Assembly (NCBI GenBank): GCA_963707965.1
Contig: CAVPRR010000004.1
Coordinates: 248,001-312,000 of the forward strand
DNA length: 64,000 bases
Source: VRUE01 sp963707965
GTDB lineage: Bacteria; Actinomycetota; Thermoleophilia; Solirubrobacterales; 70-9
Direction of reading: 5' to 3'
Shown here in pieces: positions 7,101-15,357 of the stretch. Made by a program: the position numbers and the translations under genes. The notes beneath the pieces were generated by a model that worked only from the letters and a program-made list of their open reading frames with translations, searched no databases and was not told the DNA's origin. The stretch's first letter is position 1. Each line of letters opens with the position of its first letter.

Positions 7101-8750
7101 ATGGGAAGAATCAGCTCCATAGCGTCGAGCGCCAGGCAGTCGGTCGCCGACGCGGTCTTCGAGACCAGGGTCCTGCACGAAGCTGGGATCCTCGGTGCGG
7201 TTCGCCCCGACAAGGCGGCCAGGATCGGCACCACGTTCCTGCGCTGGGGCGCGTCGCCAGCCACCGGCATCGCAACGGCGGCGATCCACTACCCCGGCGA
7301 GACCGCACTCATCGACGAGCGCGGCTCGCTGACCTTCGAGCAGCTCCACCGCCGCTCGAACGCGCTGGCCCACGCCTTCGAGGAGATGGGCATCGGGTAT
7401 GGCGACGGGGTGGGGATCATGTGCCGCAACCACCGCGCCTTCGTCGACGCCACCCTCGCGGCGGCAAAGCTCGGTGCCAGCGCCCTCTACCTCAACACGA
7501 TGTTTGCCGGCCCGCAGCTGGTCGAGGTCGTGCGTCGCGAGGGGCCGAAGGCACTGGTCTACGACGAGGAGTTCACCGAGCTGCTCGAGGGGGTCGACGA
7601 GGGCCTCGAGCGCGTGGTCGGATGGACCGACGGGCCATCAGACGCGCCGACCGTCGATTCGCTGATTGCCGCGGGGGAGGACTCCAACCTGAAGCCGCCC
7701 CCCGACAAACCGCGCTTCGTGATCCTCACCTCCGGGACGACGGGCACCCCGAAGGGGGCGCAGCGCTCCAGCCCCGACGGGCTGCTGGCGATGGCGGCCC
7801 TGGTCGACAAGATTCCCTTCCGCAGCCGCGAGACGATGATGATCGCGGCGCCCCTCTTTCACTCGTGGGGCTTTCTGCATTTCGTCATCAGCCTGCCGAC
7901 CGCCTCGACGATGCTGCTCCACCGTCGCTTCGATCCCGAGCAGGCACTGCGGGCCGTCGAGGAGCACGGGGCCCAGGTGCTTGCCGCGGTCCCCGTCATG
8001 GTGCAGCGCATGCTGCGGCTCCCCGAGGAGACGCTGGATTCCCTGCGCCTCCCCTCGCTGCGGATCGTCTCGCTCTCGGGATCGGCGCTGCCGGGCGACA
8101 TGGCGATCGAGTGGATGGACCGTTTCGGCGACACCGTCTACAACCTCTACGGCTCCACCGAGGTCGCATATGCGACCGTCGCCACGCCGGAGGACCTGCG
8201 CGCGGCGCCCGGAACCGCCGGCCGCCCGCCGCGTGGCACCCAGGTTCGGATCTACGACGAGGATGGGAGGGAGGTGCCGCGGGGAGAGACCGGTCGGATC
8301 TTCGTCGGCAACGAGATGTCCTTCGAGGGCTACACCGGCGGCGGTGGCAAAGAGGTCATCGACGGCCTGCTCTCCAGCGGCGACGTTGGCCACCTCGACT
8401 CGGCGGGGCGCCTGTTCGTCGACGGTCGCGACGACGAGATGATCGTTTCCGGTGGGGAGAACGTGTTCCCTCGAGAGGTCGAGGACCTGCTCGCCGATCA
8501 CGAGGCGGTTGTCGACGTGGCGGTGATCGGTGTTGAGGACGGCGAGTTCGGCCAGCGGCTGAAGGCCTTCGTCGTGGCCACCGCCGAGGCGGACATCTCC
8601 GAGGATGACCTGAAGGCGCACGTCAAGGCAAGCCTCGCCTCCTACAAGACGCCGCGCGAAGTTGAGTTCATGGATGAGCTGCCGCGCAACGCGACGGGCA
8701 AGATCCTCAAGCGCGAGCTGCACCAGCGCGAGGCTCAGAGGCCGGCGTAG
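7101..8750 (+). CDS. AMP-binding acyl-CoA synthetase
   Basis: 549 residues. ANL-superfamily adenylating enzyme: the phosphate loop LTSGTTGTPKGAQ lies near residues 209-221, YGSTEV near 350, the hinge region VDGRDDEMIVSGGENVFP near 440-460, and the C-terminal catalytic Lys in PRNATGKILKRE near 535. It activates a carboxylic acid, probably a fatty acid, with ATP and CoA. The first ~60 residues (starting MGRISSIASSARQSV) precede the domain, as in FadD-like long-chain enzymes of actinobacteria. Substrate cannot be read from sequence. A short-leader promoter (TAGTCT) and a downstream hairpin at 8763-8789 make it look like a single-gene unit. Confidence 0.88.
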   Translation: MGRISSIASSARQSVADAVFETRVLHEAGILGAVRPDKAARIGTTFLRWGASPATGIATAAIHYPGETALIDERGSLTFEQLHRRSNALAHAFEEMGIGYGDGVGIMCRNHRAFVDATLAAAKLGASALYLNTMFAGPQLVEVVRREGPKALVYDEEFTELLEGVDEGLERVVGWTDGPSDAPTVDSLIAAGEDSNLKPPPDKPRFVILTSGTTGTPKGAQRSSPDGLLAMAALVDKIPFRSRETMMIAAPLFHSWGFLHFVISLPTASTMLLHRRFDPEQALRAVEEHGAQVLAAVPVMVQRMLRLPEETLDSLRLPSLRIVSLSGSALPGDMAIEWMDRFGDTVYNLYGSTEVAYATVATPEDLRAAPGTAGRPPRGTQVRIYDEDGREVPRGETGRIFVGNEMSFEGYTGGGGKEVIDGLLSSGDVGHLDSAGRLFVDGRDDEMIVSGGENVFPREVEDLLADHEAVVDVAVIGVEDGEFGQRLKAFVVATAEADISEDDLKAHVKASLASYKTPREVEFMDELPRNATGKILKRELHQREAQRPA

Positions 8751-8762
8751 GAGCTGGTTTTC

Positions 8763-8789
8763 AGCGTGCGCGGGGACCCGCGGCACGCT
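8763..8789 (+). terminator. Hairpin after the acyl-CoA synthetase gene
   Basis: Arms AGCGTGC-GCGGG and CCCGC-GGCACGCT pair with one bulge around a short loop, 12 bases after the stop codon. There is no U-run, as is common in GC-rich genomes, so terminator function is inferred from position. Confidence 0.45.
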
Positions 8790-8861
8790 CCAGGTTCATG
8801 CCCCGCGCAATTTGCGGGCGTTTCGCTCGGGACCCGGATGGCAGGCCTCCGAGGCCCGTAG

Positions 8862-8867
8862 TAGGTT
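8862..8867 (+). promoter_or_regulatory. -10-like element before the coiled-coil gene
   Basis: TAGGTT, nine bases upstream of ATG 8877; no ribosome site between. Confidence 0.35.
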
Positions 8868-8876
8868 GCGGCTGAC

Positions 8877-9800
8877 ATGCGTGAGCCTGCGGTACGGTTG
8901 ACAGCGGTCAGGGAGGCGACCGACGAGATACACGGCGTCGCCAAGCAGGCGCTGGAGTGGGTGCGCGTGTCCGAGGAGCGGGTGGCCAGGGCCGAGCAGA
9001 GGGTCGCCGAGGCGGACGCGCTGGCTGAGGAGAGGGTTGCCCGGGCAGACGCAGGGGCGGAGGAGCTTCGCGCCGAGCTGAAGGAGCGGGCGATGTCGGC
9101 CGTTCGCAGGCTGGGCGAGGAGGGCCGGGAGCGGATCGCGGCAGAGCGCAGAAGCCGGCGTGAGGCCGAGGCGCGCATCGCTCATGCCGAGGAGGCCCGA
9201 GACCGGGCCGAGAGCGCATTCGAGCAACTGCAGCAGCGCACCCAGGCGGACCGCGAGGATCTCGCCAGGGAGATGAACGCCGCAAGGGCCGACTCCGAGA
9301 AAGCGGTCGCCGATGCCGCCAGGCGTGCCGGGGAGGAAGTGGGACAGGAGGCGCGGGAGAGGATCGAGGAGATGCAGCAGGAGGCTGACCGGCGGGTCGC
9401 GGCGGCCGAGCAGCGGGCCGCTGACGCAGAGGCTGCGGCGGATGAGGCGCACCAGGTTGCGGTCCGGCTCGAGGCCGAGATCGAGGAGCGCGTCATGCAG
9501 GGCACCGAAAGCGTCCGGCGCGAGGCGGAGGAGCGGGTCCGCAAGCTGGTCGAGAAGGTGGAGGGGGAAGCGGCAGAGCAGGCACGGGCGCGCGCCGAGG
9601 AGCAGCTCAAGGCCGAGTCCGAGCGGATCCGCATGCAGGGCGAGCAGCGCGAAGAGAGGGCGCGGCAGGTGGCCGAGGACGAGATCACGGCGAGCGCCCG
9701 GCGGGCGCGGCGTGAGGTCCTTGCCGCCGCCGACGAGACCGCACCATCCTGGGTGCGCAAAGAAGCCGTGGCCTCGGGCGCCGGCTACCGCACGTTCTAG
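8877..9800 (+). CDS. Long coiled-coil protein of unknown function
   Basis: 307 residues, almost entirely charged heptad-like helix rich in Ala, Glu and Arg (for example SEERVARAEQRVAEADALAEE), from about residue 10 to 290. There is no signal peptide, membrane segment or enzyme motif. The C-terminus ends ASGAGYRTF. A cytosolic scaffold or filament-like role is possible, but composition alone cannot separate DivIVA-, SMC-hinge- or cytoskeletal-type proteins. Start ATG 8877 is preceded by a -10-like box. I do not recognise the family. Confidence 0.7.
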   Translation: MREPAVRLTAVREATDEIHGVAKQALEWVRVSEERVARAEQRVAEADALAEERVARADAGAEELRAELKERAMSAVRRLGEEGRERIAAERRSRREAEARIAHAEEARDRAESAFEQLQQRTQADREDLAREMNAARADSEKAVADAARRAGEEVGQEARERIEEMQQEADRRVAAAEQRAADAEAAADEAHQVAVRLEAEIEERVMQGTESVRREAEERVRKLVEKVEGEAAEQARARAEEQLKAESERIRMQGEQREERARQVAEDEITASARRARREVLAAADETAPSWVRKEAVASGAGYRTF

Positions 9801-9899
9801 CGTCGTCCTGAGTCAGAGCTTCGCGGCCACACGGCGGTGGCCAGTACTCGCGACGCTGCTCGCGCCCGCACCCTCGCCCCGATGCCGCCGGCAGCCGCA

Positions 9900-9905
9900 T
9901 ACCAT
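9900..9905 (+). promoter_or_regulatory. -10-like element before cysS
   Basis: TACCAT, eight bases before ATG 9914; compatible with a leaderless transcript. Confidence 0.35.
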
Positions 9906-9913
9906 CTCGACCT

Positions 9914-11293
9914 ATGCGGGAGGTCCGGATACGCGACACGCTGAGCGGAGAGCTGCGCACCCTTGCCACCGATGAGGAGGTTGGGATATACGCATGCGGG
10001 CCGACGGTCTACAGCCGCATCCACGTCGGGAACGCCCGGCCCTTTGTGATCTTCTCCCTGTTCGCACGTTTCCTGCGCTCCGAGGGCTACCGGGCAAGGC
10101 TGGTCGTCAACGTCACCGACATCAACGACAAGATCTACGACGCGGCGCGTGAGGCCGGAGAGCCCTCGGCGGAGTTCGCAGGGCGTATGACAGGCGACTA
10201 TCTGGAGGACACGGATCGGCTGGGGCTTGGGCGGCCCGACGCCGAGCCCCTCGCCAGCGAGACGATCGAGCGCATCGTGGCGCTGATCTCCGATCTGGTC
10301 GGGTCCGGGCATGCGTATGAGTCCGGGGGGGACGTCTACTTCCGCGTCCGGAGCTTCGACGGCTACGGGAAGCTCTCCAACCGGCGAACGGAGGACATGG
10401 ACCAGGGCGAGGAGGCCGGGTCGGCCTCGCTGAAGGAGGACCCGCTCGACTTCGCGCTTTGGAAGGCCCACAAGGACGGGGAGGACACCTCCTGGGACTC
10501 CCCGTGGGGACCGGGGCGCCCCGGCTGGCACATCGAGTGCTCGGCCATGGCGGAGGCCGAGCTGGGGGCGTCGTTCGCGATCCACGGCGGCGGCTCGGAC
10601 CTCGTCTTCCCCCACCATGAGAACGAGATAGCCCAGTCCGAGGGGGCGGGACGCCCCTTCGCTCGGGCCTGGATGCACAACGGAATGATCGAGATCGACG
10701 CCGAGAAGATGTCGAAGTCGGAGGGGAACATCTTCCAGCTCTCGGAGGCGCTCGATCGCTACGGCCGCGAGGCGGTCGTCGACTACCTGGTCTCGGGCCA
10801 CTACCGTCAGCCGCTCGCATTCGGCCCCGGGCAGATGGAGCAGGCGGCGGCGCGGGTGGAGCGCCTGCGGAACTTCTTCCGCGAGCAGCCGGCCGGTGCG
10901 ACCGCGGGGCCGGCGGGCGATGCGGGCGGCGAGGTCGATTCCTTCGTCGCGGCGCGGGCCGCCGCCTTCCGCGATGCCCTCGCCGACGACTTCAACACTC
11001 CGCGAGCGATGGGGGAGGCCTTCGAGCTCGTGGCCGAGGCGAATCGACGCGAGCTTCCCGGGGCGCCTGGCGCTCTGCAGGGGATGCTGGTTCTGGTCGG
11101 ATTGGAGTCGCTGGCGGAGGCCGAGCAGGGAGCCGGTGCCGAGGCGGAGGCGCTGCTGGCAGACCGGCAGGAGGCGCGCGCCGCCAGGGACTTCGCTCGC
11201 GCCGATCAGATCCGCGACCGCCTGGCGGCGCTCGGCTGGGAGGTGCGGGATGCGGCCGATGGCGCCAGGCTCGTGCCCCGGGGACGCACGTGA
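9914..11293 (+). CDS. cysS: Cysteinyl-tRNA synthetase
   Basis: 459 residues, the usual length. Class I synthetase: zinc-ligand Cys in IYACGPT (residue 28), the HIGH motif as HVGN (37-40), VTDINDKI, a second zinc site around GWHIECSAM and FPHHENEIAQSE, and KMSKS near 265-269 (EKMSKSEGN). The C-terminal DALR helical domain follows. It charges tRNA-Cys. Position next to ispF and rlmB matches Firmicutes gene order. rlmB starts 19 bases after the stop, so the two are probably cotranscribed. Confidence 0.97.
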   Translation: MREVRIRDTLSGELRTLATDEEVGIYACGPTVYSRIHVGNARPFVIFSLFARFLRSEGYRARLVVNVTDINDKIYDAAREAGEPSAEFAGRMTGDYLEDTDRLGLGRPDAEPLASETIERIVALISDLVGSGHAYESGGDVYFRVRSFDGYGKLSNRRTEDMDQGEEAGSASLKEDPLDFALWKAHKDGEDTSWDSPWGPGRPGWHIECSAMAEAELGASFAIHGGGSDLVFPHHENEIAQSEGAGRPFARAWMHNGMIEIDAEKMSKSEGNIFQLSEALDRYGREAVVDYLVSGHYRQPLAFGPGQMEQAAARVERLRNFFREQPAGATAGPAGDAGGEVDSFVAARAAAFRDALADDFNTPRAMGEAFELVAEANRRELPGAPGALQGMLVLVGLESLAEAEQGAGAEAEALLADRQEARAARDFARADQIRDRLAALGWEVRDAADGARLVPRGRT

Positions 11294-11312
11294 CCAGAGC
11301 GCACCGTCACCC

Positions 11313-11966
11313 GTGAGCTTGATCTACGGCAAGCGGCCGGTTGCGGAGGCGGAACGGGGAAGGCGGACGGTCCGCTGCGTCTGGAGGTCCCCGGCAAGCT
11401 CCTCGGACGAGCTCCAGCAGCGATGCGGGTCCCCCGACCATCAGGGTGTGGTGGCCGAGGTCGACCCCTACCCATACGCCGATCCACGCGTCCTGCTCAA
11501 GCGAGAGGGGTCGCTGCTCGTGGCGCTCGACCAGGTCCAGGACCCGCGCAACCTGGGCGCGGTCTGCCGCTCGGCCGAGTTCGCCGGTGCGGCGGGGGTC
11601 GTCATCCCGGAGCGCCGCTCGGCGGAGGTGACAGCGGTCGCCTGCAAGACCTCGGCCGGAGCGGTCGAGCACCTCGACGTCGCCCGCGTCCGCAATCTGG
11701 CCGACTGGCTCGGTGAGGCGCGGGATGCGGGCTTCTGGATCTGGGGTGCGGACGCTGCCGCTGCGCAGGCGCCCTGGGACGTCGATCTGAGCTCCTCGAC
11801 GGTGCTCGTCCTGGGCGGCGAGAGCAGGGGGATTCGCCCCCGCGTCGCGGCCGCCTGCGACGCTCTGATCGCGCTTCCACCGCATGGCAGAGTCGGATCG
11901 CTGAACGTCTCGGCAGCCGCAGCCGCCCTCCTTTTCGAGGCGATTCGGCAGCGGGGGGCCGCATAG
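11313..11966 (+). CDS. rlmB: TrmH/SpoU-family 23S rRNA 2'-O-methyltransferase, RlmB-like
   Basis: 217 residues from GTG 11313 (MSLIYGKRPVAEAE). The SPOUT methyltransferase motifs are clear: ALDQVQDPRNLGAVCRSAEF (motif 1), VLVLGGESRGIRP (motif 2) and GSLNVSAAAAALLFEA (motif 3), which form the knotted SAM site. The N-terminal RNA-recognition part is about 25 residues shorter than in most RlmB proteins. Known RlmB modifies G2251 of 23S rRNA; the TrmH relative of the same fold cannot be excluded, but linkage to cysS favours RlmB. The 175 bases downstream hold the sigma-gene promoter. Confidence 0.88.
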   Translation: MSLIYGKRPVAEAERGRRTVRCVWRSPASSSDELQQRCGSPDHQGVVAEVDPYPYADPRVLLKREGSLLVALDQVQDPRNLGAVCRSAEFAGAAGVVIPERRSAEVTAVACKTSAGAVEHLDVARVRNLADWLGEARDAGFWIWGADAAAAQAPWDVDLSSSTVLVLGGESRGIRPRVAAACDALIALPPHGRVGSLNVSAAAAALLFEAIRQRGAA

Positions 11967-12003
11967 CAATTGCAGCGGCGGTTGCACGAACATCAGTTCG
12001 GGG

Positions 12004-12031
12004 TTGACAGAACACTGCAGGGCGGTAAGAC
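12004..12031 (+). promoter_or_regulatory. Sigma-70-type promoter of the SigH-like gene
   Basis: TTGACA (12004-12009), 16-base spacer, TAAGAC (12026-12031). This is the only near-consensus -35/-10 pair noticed in the window. The transcript would have a leader of about 100 bases before GTG 12142. Confidence 0.5.
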
Positions 12032-12141
12032 TTCCCGGCCACACAAGGGTGAACCTCAGCTTGAGTCTGAGGAATCCCAGTCAAGGGCGCCTCAGGGGAG
12101 GTACCGGCGCCACGACCCTTCGTTCTCAAGGAGAAGGATCT

Positions 12142-12852
12142 GTGGCACTATCGACGCCTACGCAGGAAACTCGGCTCCTCAACGGACGCCGCGGCGGTTC
12201 TGCCCGTCCAGCGGAGCTTAACTCTCAACCTGAGCTTGATGACCACTATCTGGTCGCTCTCGCCAAGGAGGGGCACACCGACGCCTACGACTCGATCATC
12301 CGCCGCTACCGCGGCTTCGTCAGGCTCAAGGCGTCGTCCTACTTCCTGCTTGGCGGGGAGAGCGACGACCTGATCCAGGAAGGCCTGCTTGGCCTCTACA
12401 AGGCGGTTCGCGATTACCGGACCGATCGAGAGTCGAGTTTCCGGAGCTTCGCAGAGCTCTGCGTCACCCGACAGATCATCACGGCGGTGAAGACCGCGAG
12501 CCGCAACAAGCACACCCCGCTCAACCAGTACGTCTCGTTCAGCCAGACGCCCGCTGCTGCGGGCGACTCGGATACGACTCTCGATGAGATCCTGCCGGGG
12601 CCAGGAGTTTTCGACCCCGTCAACCAGGTGATCGCATCGGAAGAGCTGAAGAGCCTCGTCTCGTGCCTGTCGGGCAGCTCGGGGGTCCTCTCGGACCTCG
12701 AGAGCCGGGTCCTCTCCCTCTACCTGGACGGTCACTCCTACGAGGCGACGGCCGAGTGTCTCGAGTGCGACACGAAGACCGTTGACAACGCCCTCCAGCG
12801 CGTCAAGCGCAAGGTCACGGCGCACCTCGACTCGCGGGAGGTGCCGGCGTAG
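12142..12852 (+). CDS. SigH-like RNA polymerase sigma factor
   Basis: 236 residues. Region 2 spans about residues 35-110 (LVALAKEGHTDAYDSIIRRY, then SDDLIQEGLLGLYKAVRDY, the core-binding and -10-reading helices). Region 4 at the C-terminus has an HTH (GHSYEATAECLECDTKTVDN). Region 3 is replaced by a linker, as in the SigH/Spo0H group of Bacillus. Position directly after rlmB mirrors Bacillus rlmB-yacP-sigH, which supports orthology rather than a random ECF factor. Start GTG 12142 has AAGGAG at 12128-12133. The gene has its own promoter at 12004 and is followed by a fold-back element. Confidence 0.88.
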   Translation: MALSTPTQETRLLNGRRGGSARPAELNSQPELDDHYLVALAKEGHTDAYDSIIRRYRGFVRLKASSYFLLGGESDDLIQEGLLGLYKAVRDYRTDRESSFRSFAELCVTRQIITAVKTASRNKHTPLNQYVSFSQTPAAAGDSDTTLDEILPGPGVFDPVNQVIASEELKSLVSCLSGSSGVLSDLESRVLSLYLDGHSYEATAECLECDTKTVDNALQRVKRKVTAHLDSREVPA

Positions 12853-12857
12853 GCTTT

Positions 12858-13027
12858 TTAGAGCCTGTCTCAAACCCCCCATGCACGCCTGGCGGCGGCG
12901 GACGCTTCGCGGTGCGCCGTCCTCGGAGGCCGGCAATGCACCCAGCATTGGCCGGCCTCCTGCGTCCTTGCCCCGCTCGGTCCGGCGCTCGCCAGTCGCA
13001 CACGCGGGGTCTTGATGCAGGCTCTTA
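12858..13027. mobile_element. 170-bp fold-back element, IS5-type MITE candidate
   Basis: The ends are imperfect inverted repeats of about 22 bp: TTAGAGCCTG..TCAA at the left and TTGA..CAGGCTCTTA at the right. A TTA trinucleotide sits outside GAGCCTG on both sides and could be a target duplication. The whole interior is also a degraded palindrome, centred on a 15-bp stem (GGAGGCCGGC plus AATGC, 12925-12962). There is no reading frame. GAGCCTG-type ends with TNA duplications are known in the IS5 family. It fills the 222-base gap between two convergent genes, so it could also act as a two-way terminator. Confidence 0.5.
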
Positions 13028-13074
13028 CGTGGGTCGGGCTCGGGGACGACAGCCCACACCGGCCCTCGAGCGGG

Positions 13075-14220
13075 TCAGCTCGTGGCGGAGACCGGTGGCA
13101 GTTCGACCTCGGTGGAGACTCCGAAGCCGGCCAGCGCTGCAAGGAATGAGGCGGCGTCGAAGGCCTGCGCCGGCGCCAGGGCGCCGCTGCGGTCATATGA
13201 CGGATCGGCGCAGAGCAGCGCGCCATGGGCGACGCTTGCCGCCGTCAGCCCGTAGACGTCGCTGCCGCGGACCGTGCCTCGGCGCGCACCCGAGCCGCCC
13301 CGAGCCTCGCAGCTGATGGTGAACCGCGATGCCGCGCGCTGCTGCTCGCTGGGCGCGGCCGGCAGGCGCCGGATCAGCGCCCCGGTCGCCCGGCGCAGCG
13401 GTGTGCGCATCGCCAGTCCCAGCAGTGGGGATGAGGCGACGGCCAGCGGCATCAGCCGCGGCGGCACCACCATTCCGTTGAGCAGGGTGCGGACGCGAGC
13501 GGTTTCGACATGCCGCGGCACCGTAATCTGCTCGCCGGCGGGGTAGCGCAGCATGCGCTGCTCGCCGATCGGCTCTGGAAAGCGCCATCTGCCACCGTCG
13601 GCGCTGCGCGGAGCGGGTCGCCAGCCGCCCGCGGACCAGACCACGTCGCCGCCCCGCATGATCTCCAGCGCCGAGAGGGCGGTGCCGTGCGTCGGCGCGA
13701 AGCCATGCACGCAGTAGGCGACGACGATCTCCTCCAGCGGCCCCATCCCCTCGGCGGTGAGCGCCGCGATCAGATCGCCGGGCGCGTAGTCGAACCCCAT
13801 CCCGGAGACGAGCGCAGCCCCTGCGCTCGCCGCTCGCTCCCCGTAGCGGTCGAAGACCATCTGCATGAACCGCTGCTCTCCGGTCGTGTCCAGGTAATGA
13901 GTCCCCGTCTCCACGGCAGCTGCAACCACCGGCTCCCCGTACAGGATGAACGGCCCGGCGCAGGCGGCAACCACCGAACAGGGCTCGAGCATCTCCCGAA
14001 GCCCGCTCGGGTCATCGAGCGCCACCGCCGCGATCGGCACGCCCCCGAGCTGCTCCGAGAGAGCCTCGAGCTTTTCGCGGCTGCGACCCGCGATCAGGAG
14101 GTCGGCGCCCCGCTCGCGCAGCTCGCGGGCGATCAGCCCGCCGGTGAAGCCGGTCGCCCCGTAGACCGCGATCGGCCCGCCCTTCCCCGTCGCCCCCGGC
14201 GACTGTCCGCTCGCTGCCAT
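13075..14220 (-). CDS. Saccharopine dehydrogenase-like NAD(P)-binding protein
   Basis: 381 residues. It begins with a Rossmann fold: GPIAVYGATGFTGGLIAREL (residues ~15-34) followed by LLIAGRSREKLEAL. VAACAGPFILYGEPVVAA and GTHYLDTTGE are typical of the trans-acting enoyl reductase/saccharopine-dehydrogenase-like group of actinobacteria. The mid-region GMGFDYAPGDLIAAL also fits. The family includes Mycobacterium proteins used in glycolipid synthesis; substrate unknown here. ATG 14220 gives the fold its full first strand. The GNAT gene ends 23 bases upstream on the same strand, so the two are probably cotranscribed. Confidence 0.82.
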   Translation of the reverse strand: MAASGQSPGATGKGGPIAVYGATGFTGGLIARELRERGADLLIAGRSREKLEALSEQLGGVPIAAVALDDPSGLREMLEPCSVVAACAGPFILYGEPVVAAAVETGTHYLDTTGEQRFMQMVFDRYGERAASAGAALVSGMGFDYAPGDLIAALTAEGMGPLEEIVVAYCVHGFAPTHGTALSALEIMRGGDVVWSAGGWRPAPRSADGGRWRFPEPIGEQRMLRYPAGEQITVPRHVETARVRTLLNGMVVPPRLMPLAVASSPLLGLAMRTPLRRATGALIRRLPAAPSEQQRAASRFTISCEARGGSGARRGTVRGSDVYGLTAASVAHGALLCADPSYDRSGALAPAQAFDAASFLAALAGFGVSTEVELPPVSATS

Positions 14221-14243
14221 CTGCGCACCGTAGCGGGCCGGCG

Positions 14244-15254
14244 TCAGGGAAGATCGGCGAGCACGTAGTCGAGCAGTTCGCGGCCGTGGTCCGAGGCGAC
14301 CGCGATGTCGCCCGCGCTGACTCGGACGCGGTGTAGGGACTGCATCCGGAGCACGTCGCCACTGGTGCGGTTGTTGGGGAAGACACCGGCGTAGGAGACG
14401 CCAAGGCGCTCCAGATGGTCGGCGGCGAGCGCTGTGCCCGGGTTCTCCAGCGGCAGGTCGAGATAGATGGCGTCGAGGCCCCGGCGGTGGAACAGGTGGT
14501 GGCGCTCCGCGGCGACCTCGGTCTCCAGGTCGGCGCCCGGTACCTGGACCGTGATCAGCGCGAGGTTGTGGTCGGCGTCGACCTCGACGTGCAACTCGGT
14601 TCGCCCTGGCAGGGTCGTTCCGGCCGGCGCGTCCGCGAGCGTGCCGCGGAGCTCGCACAGCTCCAGTGTCTGGCGGACGATCTCCCGGTGGCGCTCCGGC
14701 GCGTAGACCTCGCGCTCGTGTCCATCGTTCAGCCTGGCGTAGAAGAGCGCCGCCGACTTGCGGCTGGGGCGCTGGCCGGCCGCGGCGTCGTTTGAGACCG
14801 ACGCCGGTATCCAGCCGAGCAGGAATCCGGTCTCATGCGCTCCCAACTCGAGGTTGGCGCGCTGGCTGTAGGGGTGGGCGGCTGTGGCCTCGCTGTACAT
14901 CCCCGCCAGTCCCCGTTCGCGGGCCCAGTCCATCAGGTGGCGCTTGGTACGGGTGAAGAGGTGCTGCCCCCGGGCAGCGGGCATCGTCACCGCCTGCCCC
15001 GAGTGCCCGACGGCGTCGCCGGCCGCCGCCAGACTCATACCCTCATGGCAGAGCAGCTCGCCCTCCGGCGATTCGGCGATGCAGGAGACATAGGTCCCCG
15101 CCGCGAGCCGACTCGAGACCTCGGTCGGGTCGTACACCCAGCGCACGTCATACGTGTCCCCGTAGGCGATGCGGATCATCTTGCTCAACACGGACCCCTC
15201 ATCGGGTCGCAGAAAGCGAAACATCGCGCCGACACCCTCCGTGTTCTCGCCCAT
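14244..15254 (-). CDS. GNAT-type N-acetyltransferase-like protein
   Basis: 336 residues. Residues ~10-165 look like a GNAT domain: an N-terminal sensor-like stretch (FLRPDEGSVLSKMIRIAYG), GTYVSCIAESPEGELLCHEG, then a helix RGQHLFTRTKRHLMDWARERG followed by GMYSEATAAHPYSQRANLELG and ETGFLLGW. Similar domains occur beside or fused to RsbW-type kinases. The C-terminal ~150 residues form a second alpha/beta unit (DADHNLALITVQVPG...) ending YVLADLP, possibly another degenerate GNAT. Acceptor unknown. It lies upstream of the saccharopine-dehydrogenase-like gene and back to back with the tRNA. Confidence 0.65.
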   Translation of the reverse strand: MGENTEGVGAMFRFLRPDEGSVLSKMIRIAYGDTYDVRWVYDPTEVSSRLAAGTYVSCIAESPEGELLCHEGMSLAAAGDAVGHSGQAVTMPAARGQHLFTRTKRHLMDWARERGLAGMYSEATAAHPYSQRANLELGAHETGFLLGWIPASVSNDAAAGQRPSRKSAALFYARLNDGHEREVYAPERHREIVRQTLELCELRGTLADAPAGTTLPGRTELHVEVDADHNLALITVQVPGADLETEVAAERHHLFHRRGLDAIYLDLPLENPGTALAADHLERLGVSYAGVFPNNRTSGDVLRMQSLHRVRVSAGDIAVASDHGRELLDYVLADLP

Positions 15255-15275
15255 GACGTCTATATTCGACTCACC

Positions 15276-15348
15276 GCCCGCCTAGCTCAATTGGCAGAGC
15301 ACTTGATTTGTAATCAAGAGGTTTCCGGTTCGATTCCGGAGGTGGGCT
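15276..15348 (+). tRNA. tRNA-Thr (anticodon UGU)
   Basis: Full cloverleaf: acceptor arms GCCCGCC (15276-15282) and GGTGGGC (15341-15347, one G-U pair), D arm with GCTC/GAGC, anticodon stem CTTGA/TCAAG with TGT at 15309-15311, and T arm TCCGG-TTCGATT-CCGGA. Discriminator base U; no CCA encoded. It reads ACA codons. Confidence 0.97.
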
Positions 15349-15357
15349 CTTCTTTCG

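Noticed and set aside
9801..9913. T-box leader upstream of cysS
   Set aside because: The 113-base gap has no specifier-loop or T-box-like (TGGNACCGCG) sequence; a simple -10 box lies 8 bases before the start.
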